DNA of 64,000 nucleotides from Lysobacterales bacterium. GTDB taxonomy: Bacteria; Pseudomonadota; Gammaproteobacteria; Xanthomonadales; SZUA-36. Each line of letters opens with the position of its first letter. The first letter of the stretch is position 1. The stretch is from the NCBI GenBank assembly GCA_014238945.1, contig JABAAB010000046.1, positions 62,001 to 126,000 on the forward strand, read 5' to 3'. Positions 45,568 through 54,551 of this stretch are shown piece by piece. The position numbers and the translations under genes are program-made. Under the pieces are notes generated by a model. That model was given only the letters and a program-made list of their open reading frames with translations, ran no database searches and was not told where the DNA came from.

Positions 45568-47280
45568 ATGATCAAGAAAATCATACTATCGCTAGGACTG
45601 GCACTTTCACTTTCATTCTGTGATGCCCCCACCACGGAGTTGCCTCCAGTTGCACCTGAATTTGACCTGCTGATCGCCAACGGCCTGGTCTATGACGGCA
45701 GCGGTGGCGATCCGTACCAGGCGGACATCGGTATCATCGGTGACCGGATCACCGCCCTGGGTTCCGATATCGGAACAGCCAATCAGACCATTGATGCCAC
45801 GGGGATGGCGGTGGCACCGGGTTTTATCAATATGCTCAGCTGGGCAAACAGGTCACTGATTGAAGATGGCCGGTCACAGGGGGACATCCGCCAGGGTGTG
45901 ACACTGGAAGTCATGGGCGAAGGCTTTTCCATGGGCCCCATGAATGAAACGATGAAGACCCAATACCTGAAACAGCAGGGTGATATCAATTTTGACATCA
46001 GCTGGACCACGTTGGGTGAGTACTTCGAGTTTCTTGAACAAAAAGGCGTCTCAACCAATGTCGCATCATTCATTGGTGCGGCCACGGTGCGTATTCATGA
46101 ACTGGGCTACGAGAACCGTGCCCCTGATACGGCAGAGCTTCAACGTATGCAGGAGTTGGTAAGACAGGCCATGGAAGAAGGTGCGATGGGGGTGGGATCT
46201 TCCCTGATCTATGCGCCCGCGTTCTATGCCGACACCGCAGAACTGATCGCACTGAGCACCATCGCAGCCGAGTATGGTGGACGATATATCTCCCATTTGC
46301 GCAGTGAAGGAAACCAGTTGCTCGAAGCGGTGGATGAGTTGATCAGTATTGCCCGTGAGGCCGAAATTGGTGCAGAAATCTATCATCTAAAAGCCGCTGG
46401 CAAAGACAACTGGCACAAACTGGAACAGGTATTTGAAAAGGTCGAAGCTGCACGTGCAGAAGGTCTCGATATAACGGCCGATATGTATAACTACACTGCC
46501 GGGGCCACTGGTCTGGATGCGTCCATGCCACCGTGGGTTCAGGAGGGTGGTTATGATGAATGGGCCAAACGCTTGCAGGAACCGGACATCCGTGCACAAC
46601 TGATTGAGGAAATCACCACCCCGACCGATGCCTGGGAAAACCTTTACCAGGCAGCCGGGAGTGCGGAGCGATTGCTGTTGGTCGGTTTCAAAAACCCCGA
46701 CCTCAAATATCTGACCGGCAAAACACTGGCTGAAGTGGCGGAAATGCGGGGAACATCACCCGAAATCACCATGATGGACCTGGTGGTGGAAGATGGCAGC
46801 CGCGTGGAGACCGTTTATTTCATCATGTCGGAGGACAATATCCGCAAGAAAATCGCTCAGCCCTGGATGGCTTTTGATTCCGATGCCGGGTCAATGGCAC
46901 CCGAAGGCGTGTTCCTGCTTTCCAATCCGCACCCACGAGCTTATGGAAATTTCGCGCGTCTGCTGGGCAAATATGTTCGTGACGAGCAGGTTATTTCGCT
47001 GGCCGAGGCGATACGCAGGCTGACCTCTTTTCCTGCCGGCAACCTGGGCATCAGTGACCGTGGCAGCCTGCAGTCCGGTTACTTTGCGGATATCGCAATT
47101 TTTGACCCGGCCCAAATCCAGGACCACGCCACCTTTGCCGACCCCCATCAGTACGCCACCGGTGTCCGTGATGTCATCGTAAACGGCGTACCGGTGCTAT
47201 TGGATGGTGAGCATACCGGTGCTACCCCGGGACGGTTTGTCAAAGGTCCGGGTTATGTGTCCACCGACAGCGGGCGCTGA
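45568..47280 (+). CDS. D-aminoacylase-like amidohydrolase lacking the usual metal motif
   Basis: The 570-residue protein starts at ATG 45568 and has an N-terminal export signal whose Cys19 (LSFC) may or may not be a lipobox. The fold is that of N-acyl-D-amino-acid deacylases: FDLLIANGLVYDGSGGDPYQADIGIIG at the start, SHLRSEG and YHLKAAG in the middle, and FDSDAG before the end. The usual H-x-H after PGF is replaced by PGFINMLSWANRSL, and the Cys of the GNCGxSxAP block is replaced in EVMGEGFSMGP. The remaining His and Asp could hold one metal. It belongs to a divergent branch or has lost normal catalysis. Confidence 0.88.
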   Translation: MIKKIILSLGLALSLSFCDAPTTELPPVAPEFDLLIANGLVYDGSGGDPYQADIGIIGDRITALGSDIGTANQTIDATGMAVAPGFINMLSWANRSLIEDGRSQGDIRQGVTLEVMGEGFSMGPMNETMKTQYLKQQGDINFDISWTTLGEYFEFLEQKGVSTNVASFIGAATVRIHELGYENRAPDTAELQRMQELVRQAMEEGAMGVGSSLIYAPAFYADTAELIALSTIAAEYGGRYISHLRSEGNQLLEAVDELISIAREAEIGAEIYHLKAAGKDNWHKLEQVFEKVEAARAEGLDITADMYNYTAGATGLDASMPPWVQEGGYDEWAKRLQEPDIRAQLIEEITTPTDAWENLYQAAGSAERLLLVGFKNPDLKYLTGKTLAEVAEMRGTSPEITMMDLVVEDGSRVETVYFIMSEDNIRKKIAQPWMAFDSDAGSMAPEGVFLLSNPHPRAYGNFARLLGKYVRDEQVISLAEAIRRLTSFPAGNLGISDRGSLQSGYFADIAIFDPAQIQDHATFADPHQYATGVRDVIVNGVPVLLDGEHTGATPGRFVKGPGYVSTDSGR

Positions 47281-47491
47281 CCATATGCAAGACACCAATT
47301 TGGTATTTTCAACCACAATTTCGACGCAGATACCCGACCGAACTTATGGCGGATACGGCAACAAGTCACCCGAAATCAGGTCTACTTCAAACTTTGCTGC
47401 CGAGTGGCGAAGAAAATCCCGATACAAACTATCCATGCAGTGGATTTAGTCGATATAATTGACCGTTCAAATCGAGAATTCAGGAATCGGA

Positions 47492-49111
47492 ATGAGTGAG
47501 ACAGTGACTGAACGCGAAGTCATGGAATATGACGTGATCATCGTCGGGGCGGGACCGTCGGGTCTTGCCTGTGCCATTCGCCTGAAACAACTCAAACCGG
47601 ACCTGATGGTCGCGGTCATTGAAAAGAGTGCCGAAGTCGGTGCCCACATCCTCTCTGGTGCCGTCATTGAACCCGGACCGTTGGACGAATTGCTTCCCGG
47701 CTGGCGGGATAATCCACCACCCGTTTGTGTTCCGGTTGAACGTGATGAGCTCTCCTACCTGACGGCTACCTCCAAACGGAAACTGCCCACGCCGCCGCAG
47801 CAGAAAAACCACGGTAACTTTATCGTATCCCTGGGCGCTCTATGTGCCTGGCTGGCACCGCAGGCGGAAGCCGTGGGGGTGGATATTTTCCCGGGATACG
47901 CAGCATCTGGAATTTTCTACACAGTGGACAACGCAGTCGGTGGAGTCATCATCGGTGATATGGGTGTGGACCGGGATGGACAACCCAAAGACACCTACAT
48001 GCAAGGTATCGAAATCCACGCACCGCTGACGGTGCTGGCAGAAGGCTGCCGTGGCCACCTGAGCAAACAACTGATCAGCAAATACGAATTGGACAAGGAA
48101 TCTGACCCACAGTGTTATGGGGTAGGTATCAAGGAACTCTGGCAAGTTGATGCAGGCAAGTGCAAACCGGGCCTGGTACAGCATTCCATCGGCTGGCCAC
48201 TGGATAAATCCACCTATGGCGGCAGTTTCATATATCACCTGGACAAGGACCGTGTGGCAGTGGGTTTTGTAACCGCCCTGGATTATTCCGACCCTGAATT
48301 TTCCCCGTTTGAAGCATTTCAGCAGTTCAAACACCACCCCGAAATCAAGCCCCTGTTTGAGGGGGGGGAAATTCTCTCCGGTGGTGCCCGTACGATCATT
48401 GAGGGTGGTTCCCAGTCCCTGCCCCGCGTAGACATGCCGGGAGCGCTGTTGATCGGCGATGCCGCAGGCTTGCTAAACCTGCCAAAAATAAAGGGCACAC
48501 ACCAGGCCATCCGTTCCGGAATGCTGGCCGCGGTCCATATTGCTGACAAGGGTAGCGCCGACGGATTCGATGCCGCCCTGAGGTCGTCGCCGGTCATGAA
48601 GGAACTGCACAAGGTGCGGAATATCCGCCCCGGTTTTAACAAGGGACTTTGGCGTGGCCTGATTACCGCTGGGATTGAGACCATCACCGCCGGTAAATTA
48701 CCCCGCACCCTACACAATCACGCAGACCATTCCTCGTTACGGAATTTGAGTGATACTAAGACCATTGATCGACACTGGGTCAAACGCGACCTGGCACCGC
48801 GTGACCGCCTGGCATCGGTGTATTTTGCCGCCACCGAACACGATGAAGACCAGCCGGTGCACCTGCAAATTCTCGAACCCGATATCTGTATTACCCGTTG
48901 CGGTGAGGAGTACAATCACCCCTGTACGCGCTTTTGTCCGGCCAATGTTTACGAAATTGTCGAAGATGAGCAAGCCGATGCCGGTATTCGGCTGCAAATC
49001 AATGCAGCAAATTGCGTACACTGCAAGACCTGTGACATCAAGGATCCGTACCAGATCATCAACTGGGTCACTCCGGAAGGTGGCAGTGGACCCAATTACC
49101 AGAATCTCTGA
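47492..49111 (+). CDS. Electron transfer flavoprotein-ubiquinone oxidoreductase
   Basis: The 539-residue protein starts at ATG 47492, with AGGA 6 bases upstream. FAD is bound at DVIIVGAGPSGLACAIRL. The middle has NHGNFIVSLGALCAWLAPQAEAVG and LVQHSIGWPLDKSTYGGSFIYHLD, typical of ETF-QO. The 4Fe-4S cluster ligands lie near the end in CITRCGEEYNHPCTRFCPANVYEI and NAANCVHCKTCDIKDP. It sits on the inner membrane and passes electrons from reduced ETF to ubiquinone. It lies just before etfB and etfA, so the whole route from acyl-CoA or amine dehydrogenases to the quinone pool is encoded together. Confidence 0.96.
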   Translation: MSETVTEREVMEYDVIIVGAGPSGLACAIRLKQLKPDLMVAVIEKSAEVGAHILSGAVIEPGPLDELLPGWRDNPPPVCVPVERDELSYLTATSKRKLPTPPQQKNHGNFIVSLGALCAWLAPQAEAVGVDIFPGYAASGIFYTVDNAVGGVIIGDMGVDRDGQPKDTYMQGIEIHAPLTVLAEGCRGHLSKQLISKYELDKESDPQCYGVGIKELWQVDAGKCKPGLVQHSIGWPLDKSTYGGSFIYHLDKDRVAVGFVTALDYSDPEFSPFEAFQQFKHHPEIKPLFEGGEILSGGARTIIEGGSQSLPRVDMPGALLIGDAAGLLNLPKIKGTHQAIRSGMLAAVHIADKGSADGFDAALRSSPVMKELHKVRNIRPGFNKGLWRGLITAGIETITAGKLPRTLHNHADHSSLRNLSDTKTIDRHWVKRDLAPRDRLASVYFAATEHDEDQPVHLQILEPDICITRCGEEYNHPCTRFCPANVYEIVEDEQADAGIRLQINAANCVHCKTCDIKDPYQIINWVTPEGGSGPNYQNL

Positions 49112-49152
49112 CCAAAAATCACATTTGTAAATCACATTAGTAAGGAATACCC

Positions 49153-49899
49153 ATGAAAATACTGGTTGGCATCAAACGCGTTGTGGATTACAACGTTCGA
49201 ATCCGTATCAAACCGGATGGCAGCGGTGTGGATACCGATGGCGTCAAGATGAGCATCAATCCCTTTGACGAAATCGCCCTGGAAGAGGCCCTGCGGATCA
49301 GGGAAGCCGGAATGGCAGAAGAAGTTATCGTGGTTTCCTTGGGTGACAACGCCTGTCAGCAACAATTGCGCACCGGTCTTGCCATGGGTGCGGACCGGGC
49401 CATCCAGGTAGGTGCTCCTGCCAGCCTGCAGCCACTGACCATTGCGCGTGCTTTCATGGAAGTTATCAACAGGGAAAAACCTGGACTGGTATTGCTGGGC
49501 AAGCAGGCCATTGATGGTGATAATTCCCAGACCGCCCAGATGCTGGCGGCATTGTGGGATCGTCCGCAAGCCACTTTTGCTTCGAAAATGTCACTCGAGG
49601 AAGACATCGCCACGGTCACCCGTGAGGTCGATGCCGGTCTGGAGACCATCGAGGTGGATCTGCCAGCGGTCATCTCGGTTGACCTGCGTCTCAACGAACC
49701 CCGCTTTGTCAAACTGCCGGATATTATGAAGGCCAAGCGTAAACCGCTGGATGTCCTGAGTCTGGATGACCTTGGGGTCAGCATAGAAAATGACATCCAG
49801 TTCAAACACCACGAACCACCACCGGTGCGTGAAAAAGGCATTATGGTTGAAGACGCAGCACAACTGGTTGCAGAACTCAAAAACCGCGGACTGGTTTAA
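49153..49899 (+). CDS. etfB: Electron transfer flavoprotein beta subunit
   Basis: This 248-residue subunit has the ETF-beta signature VTREVDAGLETIEVDLPAVISVDLRL followed by NEPRFVKLPDIMKAKRKPL. Residues 1-40 show the usual MKILVGIKRVVDYNVRIRIKPDGSGV start. It binds AMP and docks to dehydrogenases. AAGGA precedes the ATG, and etfA follows after 10 bases. Confidence 0.97.
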   Translation: MKILVGIKRVVDYNVRIRIKPDGSGVDTDGVKMSINPFDEIALEEALRIREAGMAEEVIVVSLGDNACQQQLRTGLAMGADRAIQVGAPASLQPLTIARAFMEVINREKPGLVLLGKQAIDGDNSQTAQMLAALWDRPQATFASKMSLEEDIATVTREVDAGLETIEVDLPAVISVDLRLNEPRFVKLPDIMKAKRKPLDVLSLDDLGVSIENDIQFKHHEPPPVREKGIMVEDAAQLVAELKNRGLV

Positions 49900-49909
49900 G
49901 GAAATTAAT

Positions 49910-50848
49910 ATGAGCAGAACATTAATCATTGCGGAACACGATGGAAAGGAACTGAATCCGAGCACCGCCAAGTGTGCCCGTTGTGCAACCGCCATCGGGT
50001 CAGAGTTTGACATCGTGGTACTGGGTTCAGACACAACGAATATTGCCGCGCAGGCTGCCGCCATCGATGGTACACAAACCGTGATAAACATCAGTGCCGG
50101 CCACCTGGAAAACCCACTGGCGGTGAACCATGCCGCGGAGGTTGTGGCCATGGCCGATGGCTACAGTCACATCCTGGGTCCTTCAACCACCTTCGGCCGG
50201 GACCTGATGCCCCGCATAGCAGCTTTGCTGGGGGTTAACCAGGTCAGTGATATTTCCTCGGTCAGTGGCTCCCATCAGTTCAAACGACCCATTTACGCAG
50301 GCAATGCCATCGTGGATGTCGAGGCACCGGAGGGGGTCACCCTGGTGGCAACGGTGCGGACAGCTTCCTGGAAAAGCGCTGGTGACAACGGCAACGCCGG
50401 TGTTGAGGATCGCGAAGCCAGCGCGGCCCCAAGCAATCACACACGTTATATCGACCTCCAGTCCGGTGACACAGAACGGCCCGATCTGCAAACTGCCAAC
50501 CGGGTGGTTTCCGGTGGCCGTGCATTGGCCAGTAAAGAAAACTTTGATCTGATTTACAGCCTGGCCGATCTGATCGGGGCGGGCGCAGGGGCATCACGGG
50601 CAGCCGTTGATGCCGGTTATGTTCCCAATGACATGCAGGTGGGGCAGACCGGAAAGATCATATCCCCTGACCTGTACATGGCGTTTGGAATCTCGGGTGC
50701 CATTCAACATGTCACCGGGATCAAGGACGCGGGTACCATCGTGGCTATAAACAAGGATGCAGAAGCACCGATTTTTGAAATTGCGGACATCGGGCTTGCG
50801 GCTGACCTGTTTACCGTCATTCCGGAAATGAAGCAATTGCTGGGTTAA
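49910..50848 (+). CDS. etfA: Electron transfer flavoprotein alpha subunit
   Basis: The 312-residue protein starts at ATG 49910, with AAGGAA 7 bases upstream; the frame is open further back only because it overlaps etfB. The C-terminal FAD domain has VVSGGRALASKENFDLIYSLADLIGAGAGASRAAVDAGY, then QVGQTGKIISPDLYMAFGISGAIQH and IVAINKDAEAPIFEIADIGLAADLF, which are the ETF-alpha signatures. It carries the FAD that shuttles electrons to ETF-QO. Confidence 0.97.
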   Translation: MSRTLIIAEHDGKELNPSTAKCARCATAIGSEFDIVVLGSDTTNIAAQAAAIDGTQTVINISAGHLENPLAVNHAAEVVAMADGYSHILGPSTTFGRDLMPRIAALLGVNQVSDISSVSGSHQFKRPIYAGNAIVDVEAPEGVTLVATVRTASWKSAGDNGNAGVEDREASAAPSNHTRYIDLQSGDTERPDLQTANRVVSGGRALASKENFDLIYSLADLIGAGAGASRAAVDAGYVPNDMQVGQTGKIISPDLYMAFGISGAIQHVTGIKDAGTIVAINKDAEAPIFEIADIGLAADLFTVIPEMKQLLG

Positions 50849-50956
50849 AGACACACCATGGGCTCGTATGTCCAACAACCAACGGTTCAATTAGGCAGGG
50901 CTGGTGTACATTGAGCCCCTTTGCGGCAGTGTAACACCGGCTCGCGGGGCGCAAAT

Positions 50957-52909
50957 ATGATGACAGATCCTATATGGTCCCCAAGCGCCCGGCGGATACA
51001 ACAGGCCAACATTTCGCGTTTCATGATGCTGGCAAGACTGGAGATGGACCCCGGTATTCGCAGCTATCGGGACCTGCACCGTTTTTCCATTGATTCACCA
51101 GACATGTTCTGGCGTGCCATCTGGGAATTCTGCGGGGTCATCGGCAGCCCCGGTGAGCGAACACTACAACACGCAGATCGCATGCCGGGTGCACAGTGGT
51201 TTCCGGATGCCAGCCTGAATTTTGCCGAGAACCTGCTGCGTTACCGGGATGATCGCGAAGCGCTGGTATTTCGTTCAGAAACCGGTATTGAAAGCAGCTT
51301 AAGCTACGGGCAGTTGTACCGCGAGGTGGCCGGTGTTGCTTCCGCACTGCTCAGGATGGGCATAGGACCGGGCGACCGGGTTGCCGCCTACCTGCCCAAT
51401 CTGCCGGAAACCATCATCGCCATGCTGGCAACCACCAGCATCGGCGCCATCTGGTCATCCTGCTCTCCGGATTTTGGTATCAATGGCGTGGTGGACCGGC
51501 TTGGGCAGATCGAACCCAGGGTAGTGTTCTGTGCAGCCGCTTATACCTACAACGGCAAGCAGCATGATTGCCTGGCCAAGATCCGGCAGATCCAGCAACG
51601 CATCGGCAGTATCGAAAAAATCGTGGTGACACCCTATGTTGCCGTTGATCCCGACCTGTCCGGTTTGATAAATGCCCAGCTGTGGGCGGACTTCCAGGAC
51701 ACAGACGCCAGCGAAATTGACTTTGCCCGCCTGCCGTTCAACCACCCGGTTTACATACTGTATTCATCGGGTACCACCGGTGTACCCAAATGCATCACCC
51801 ATGGCGCTGGTGGCACCTTGCTGCAGCACCTGAAGGAACTGATGCTGCATACTGATCTCAAACGTGACGACCGGTTTATGTACTTCACCACCTGTGGCTG
51901 GATGATGTGGAACTGGATGGTCAGCGGTCTTGCCACCGGTGCTGCACTCATACTCTTCGAAGGATCACCTTTCCACCCCGGGCCTGCAGCATTGTTTGAC
52001 CTCGTAGATGAACAGAAAATCACGGTTTTTGGCACCGGCGCCAAGGCCATCTCCGCGTGGCAGAAGGCGGGTGTCAAACCACGCAAAACCCACACAATGA
52101 CCTCTCTGAAAACTATCCTGTCTACCGGTTCACCGCTGGCTCCGGAAAGCTTTGAATACGTTTATTCAGAGATTAAGAACGACCTGTGCCTTTCCTCCAT
52201 CGCCGGTGGTACCGACATTGTTTCCTGTTTCGCACCCGGATGCCCAACGCTGCCGGTATACCGTGGTGAGATCCAGTGCCTGGGTCTGGGGATGGCGGTG
52301 GAAATCTGCCGCGACGATGGCAGTTATGCAGACATCAATGAAACCGGCGAATTATGCTGTCGCACGCCCTTCCCTTCTATGCCCGTGTATTTTTGGGGGG
52401 ACGCAGATGGCAGCAAATACCAGTCCGCATATTTTGAACAGTATCCCGGCATCTGGGCACATGGCGACTATGCAAAGATCACCGAACACGGGGGTCTGGT
52501 GATTTTCGGGCGCTCGGATGCCACCCTGAACCCGGGTGGTGTGCGTATTGGAACGGCCGAGATCTACCGCCAGGTGGAGAGCCTGGATGAAGTGGTTGAA
52601 AGTATCTGCGTAGGCCAGGACTGGGATGATGATGTACGCGTAGTGCTGTTTGTGCGTCTGCGCGAACGTCTGACGCTCGATGATGACCTGCAAACGCGGA
52701 TTCGCAAAGTTGTTCGTGATAACGCCACACCAAGACACGTGCCCGCACGGATCATCCAGGTTGGTGACATCCCACGTACCGTCAGTGGCAAAATCGTAGA
52801 ACTGGCTGTGCGAAACGTCATTCATGACAGGCCGGTCAAGAATGTGGACGCACTGGCCAATCCAGAAGCATTGGATTTGTACCGGCAATTGCCTGAACTT
52901 AGTCGCTGA
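50957..52909 (+). CDS. Acetoacetate--CoA ligase
   Basis: The 650-residue protein is an acyl-CoA synthetase of the acetoacetyl-CoA synthetase type. The N-terminus (DPIWSPSARRIQQANISRFM and FWRAIWEFCGVIG) is characteristic, as are FAENLLRYRDDREAL, the AMP-binding loop YILYSSGTTGVPKCITHG and TCGWMMWNWMVSGLATGA. The end has RTVSGKIVELAVRNVI with the catalytic Lys. It activates acetoacetate for thiolysis to acetyl-CoA or for polymer synthesis. The start is the double ATG at 50957. It follows etfA by about 110 bases on the same strand, linking it to fatty-acid or amino-acid breakdown. Confidence 0.94.
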   Translation: MMTDPIWSPSARRIQQANISRFMMLARLEMDPGIRSYRDLHRFSIDSPDMFWRAIWEFCGVIGSPGERTLQHADRMPGAQWFPDASLNFAENLLRYRDDREALVFRSETGIESSLSYGQLYREVAGVASALLRMGIGPGDRVAAYLPNLPETIIAMLATTSIGAIWSSCSPDFGINGVVDRLGQIEPRVVFCAAAYTYNGKQHDCLAKIRQIQQRIGSIEKIVVTPYVAVDPDLSGLINAQLWADFQDTDASEIDFARLPFNHPVYILYSSGTTGVPKCITHGAGGTLLQHLKELMLHTDLKRDDRFMYFTTCGWMMWNWMVSGLATGAALILFEGSPFHPGPAALFDLVDEQKITVFGTGAKAISAWQKAGVKPRKTHTMTSLKTILSTGSPLAPESFEYVYSEIKNDLCLSSIAGGTDIVSCFAPGCPTLPVYRGEIQCLGLGMAVEICRDDGSYADINETGELCCRTPFPSMPVYFWGDADGSKYQSAYFEQYPGIWAHGDYAKITEHGGLVIFGRSDATLNPGGVRIGTAEIYRQVESLDEVVESICVGQDWDDDVRVVLFVRLRERLTLDDDLQTRIRKVVRDNATPRHVPARIIQVGDIPRTVSGKIVELAVRNVIHDRPVKNVDALANPEALDLYRQLPELSR

Positions 52910-53060
52910 CTGATCCATACCATCCAGGATTCAACCTTGTGATAGCAGAATCCATCATTTTGGGGCTGCAATTACTACAGATACGGAATGACGGGTTTTG
53001 GGTTAAACTTCGATGCTGGGTTAATAATTTTGAACAACTACAAAGGCCCCAAACCAGAGC

Positions 53061-54527
53061 ATGTTACGAGACAAGCACTTTATTTTTCAGCCACGCTTCA
53101 TAAAGGTGCTGTTGGCCGAACATTCAAATTTGACGACGGCGTTGACATTATTTGCGATGTTTTGTGCATCCACTGCCAGTGCCCAACCGGTAGTGACTTT
53201 CGAATATGAAAGCCATATAGGCGATCAGCGCGATTTTTATGCCCAGACTTTCCCCCCAAATCAGGTACCACCAACCGGGTTCAATGCACCCACAGGCGCG
53301 GACTGGTTAAACGCCAGTGAATTGGTAATTGCAGACCGTAGTAACCTCAAATTGCAGAAATGCGATGACACGGGTAACTGTATTTTCATGGGGGCTGATG
53401 CGGTTTTCGGAACCAGAAATTCCCGATTTACCTTTGACCTGCCCCACGGTATAGAAGTCACGACCGGTGAGACATTTGTTGTAGCTGACGAGGACAATCA
53501 TGCGATCCAGCTTTGTTCTGTCGCAAGTTGTACCTACATTGGTGATGAAGACAGCCAAGCCAATCCGCCGGGTACATCCCTGGGCAAGTGGAGTTCACCC
53601 AAGGATGCCGCCTTTGATTCAGAGGGTAATATTCACGCCCTCGATACCGGTAATAACCGCATCCAGGTATTGCGCGCGGGAGACCTGTTTGTGCAGGATG
53701 TCTACCTGACCAGCGGGTCAGCCGTCGGACAAATAAATAATGCCAGTGGCATCGCAATCGACAGCGAGGACCGGGTGATAATTGCAGATACCGGTAATCA
53801 CCGAATCCAGATTTGTGATACCACGCCCACCTGCACCTCCTTTGGCATGCAGGGAACGGCGGTTGGGCAATTCAATTCACCCGTTGGGGTTGACGTGGAT
53901 GACCTGGGTCGTATCTGGATCGCCGACACCCTTAATAACCGCATACAGGTATGCGATTATGATGGAGCATGTGTGGCCTTTGGTGAATTTGGTACCGGAC
54001 AGGGTCAGTTTGATGAACCACACGATGTGGCGGTACACCCTTCGGGTCGGGTCGTGGTTGTGGATACGAGAAACCACCGCCTGCAGTTGTTCACCACCGA
54101 GTCCGGTTTCCAGATGAATGCCGGTCTGAATGATGCCTGGTTTTACCCGGTCACCGACGGCCAGGGGTTCTTCATTACTGTTTTTCCCGATCTGGGCCTC
54201 GTATCCCTTGCCTGGTTCACCTATGACACCGAACTGGTCGTGGGAGATGCCAACCTGGGCGATGTTGGGCATCGCTGGTTGACGGCACTGGGGTCCATTG
54301 ATGGAAACCGTTCGGTAATGGCGATTGATATCGCATCCGGTGGTCTGTTTGACACCACCACCGAAATCACCCACACGCCCGATGGCAGCATCATCCTGAC
54401 ATTTACCGGTTGCAATGCAGGCACCGTGGAATACGACATACCATCAATCGACCAGCAAGGCACGGTACCCATCCAGCGTATCGCCAGCGACAATATCGGG
54501 CTTTGTCTGGAACTGTTGTCTGAATAG
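53061..54527 (+). CDS. Secreted NHL-repeat protein with LNDAWFYP domain
   Basis: The 488-residue protein has a long N-terminal export signal ending STASA near residue 42. About five or six NHL repeats follow, with the core pattern G-N-x-R-I-Q-V/I (ALDTGNNRIQVLR, IADTGNHRIQICD, IADTLNNRIQVCD and VDTRNHRLQLFT), which build a beta-propeller. From residue about 351 to the end is a separate domain with LNDAWFYPVTDGQGFFITVFPD, SLAWFTYDTELV, HRWLTALGSI and GTVEYDIPSI. The frameshifted gene at 26693 carries a close copy of this domain. Neither a sorting signal nor a lipobox is present, so it is probably secreted. Confidence 0.88.
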   Translation: MLRDKHFIFQPRFIKVLLAEHSNLTTALTLFAMFCASTASAQPVVTFEYESHIGDQRDFYAQTFPPNQVPPTGFNAPTGADWLNASELVIADRSNLKLQKCDDTGNCIFMGADAVFGTRNSRFTFDLPHGIEVTTGETFVVADEDNHAIQLCSVASCTYIGDEDSQANPPGTSLGKWSSPKDAAFDSEGNIHALDTGNNRIQVLRAGDLFVQDVYLTSGSAVGQINNASGIAIDSEDRVIIADTGNHRIQICDTTPTCTSFGMQGTAVGQFNSPVGVDVDDLGRIWIADTLNNRIQVCDYDGACVAFGEFGTGQGQFDEPHDVAVHPSGRVVVVDTRNHRLQLFTTESGFQMNAGLNDAWFYPVTDGQGFFITVFPDLGLVSLAWFTYDTELVVGDANLGDVGHRWLTALGSIDGNRSVMAIDIASGGLFDTTTEITHTPDGSIILTFTGCNAGTVEYDIPSIDQQGTVPIQRIASDNIGLCLELLSE

Positions 54528-54551
54528 ATCGCAACCGGTTGTAACCCCCGA

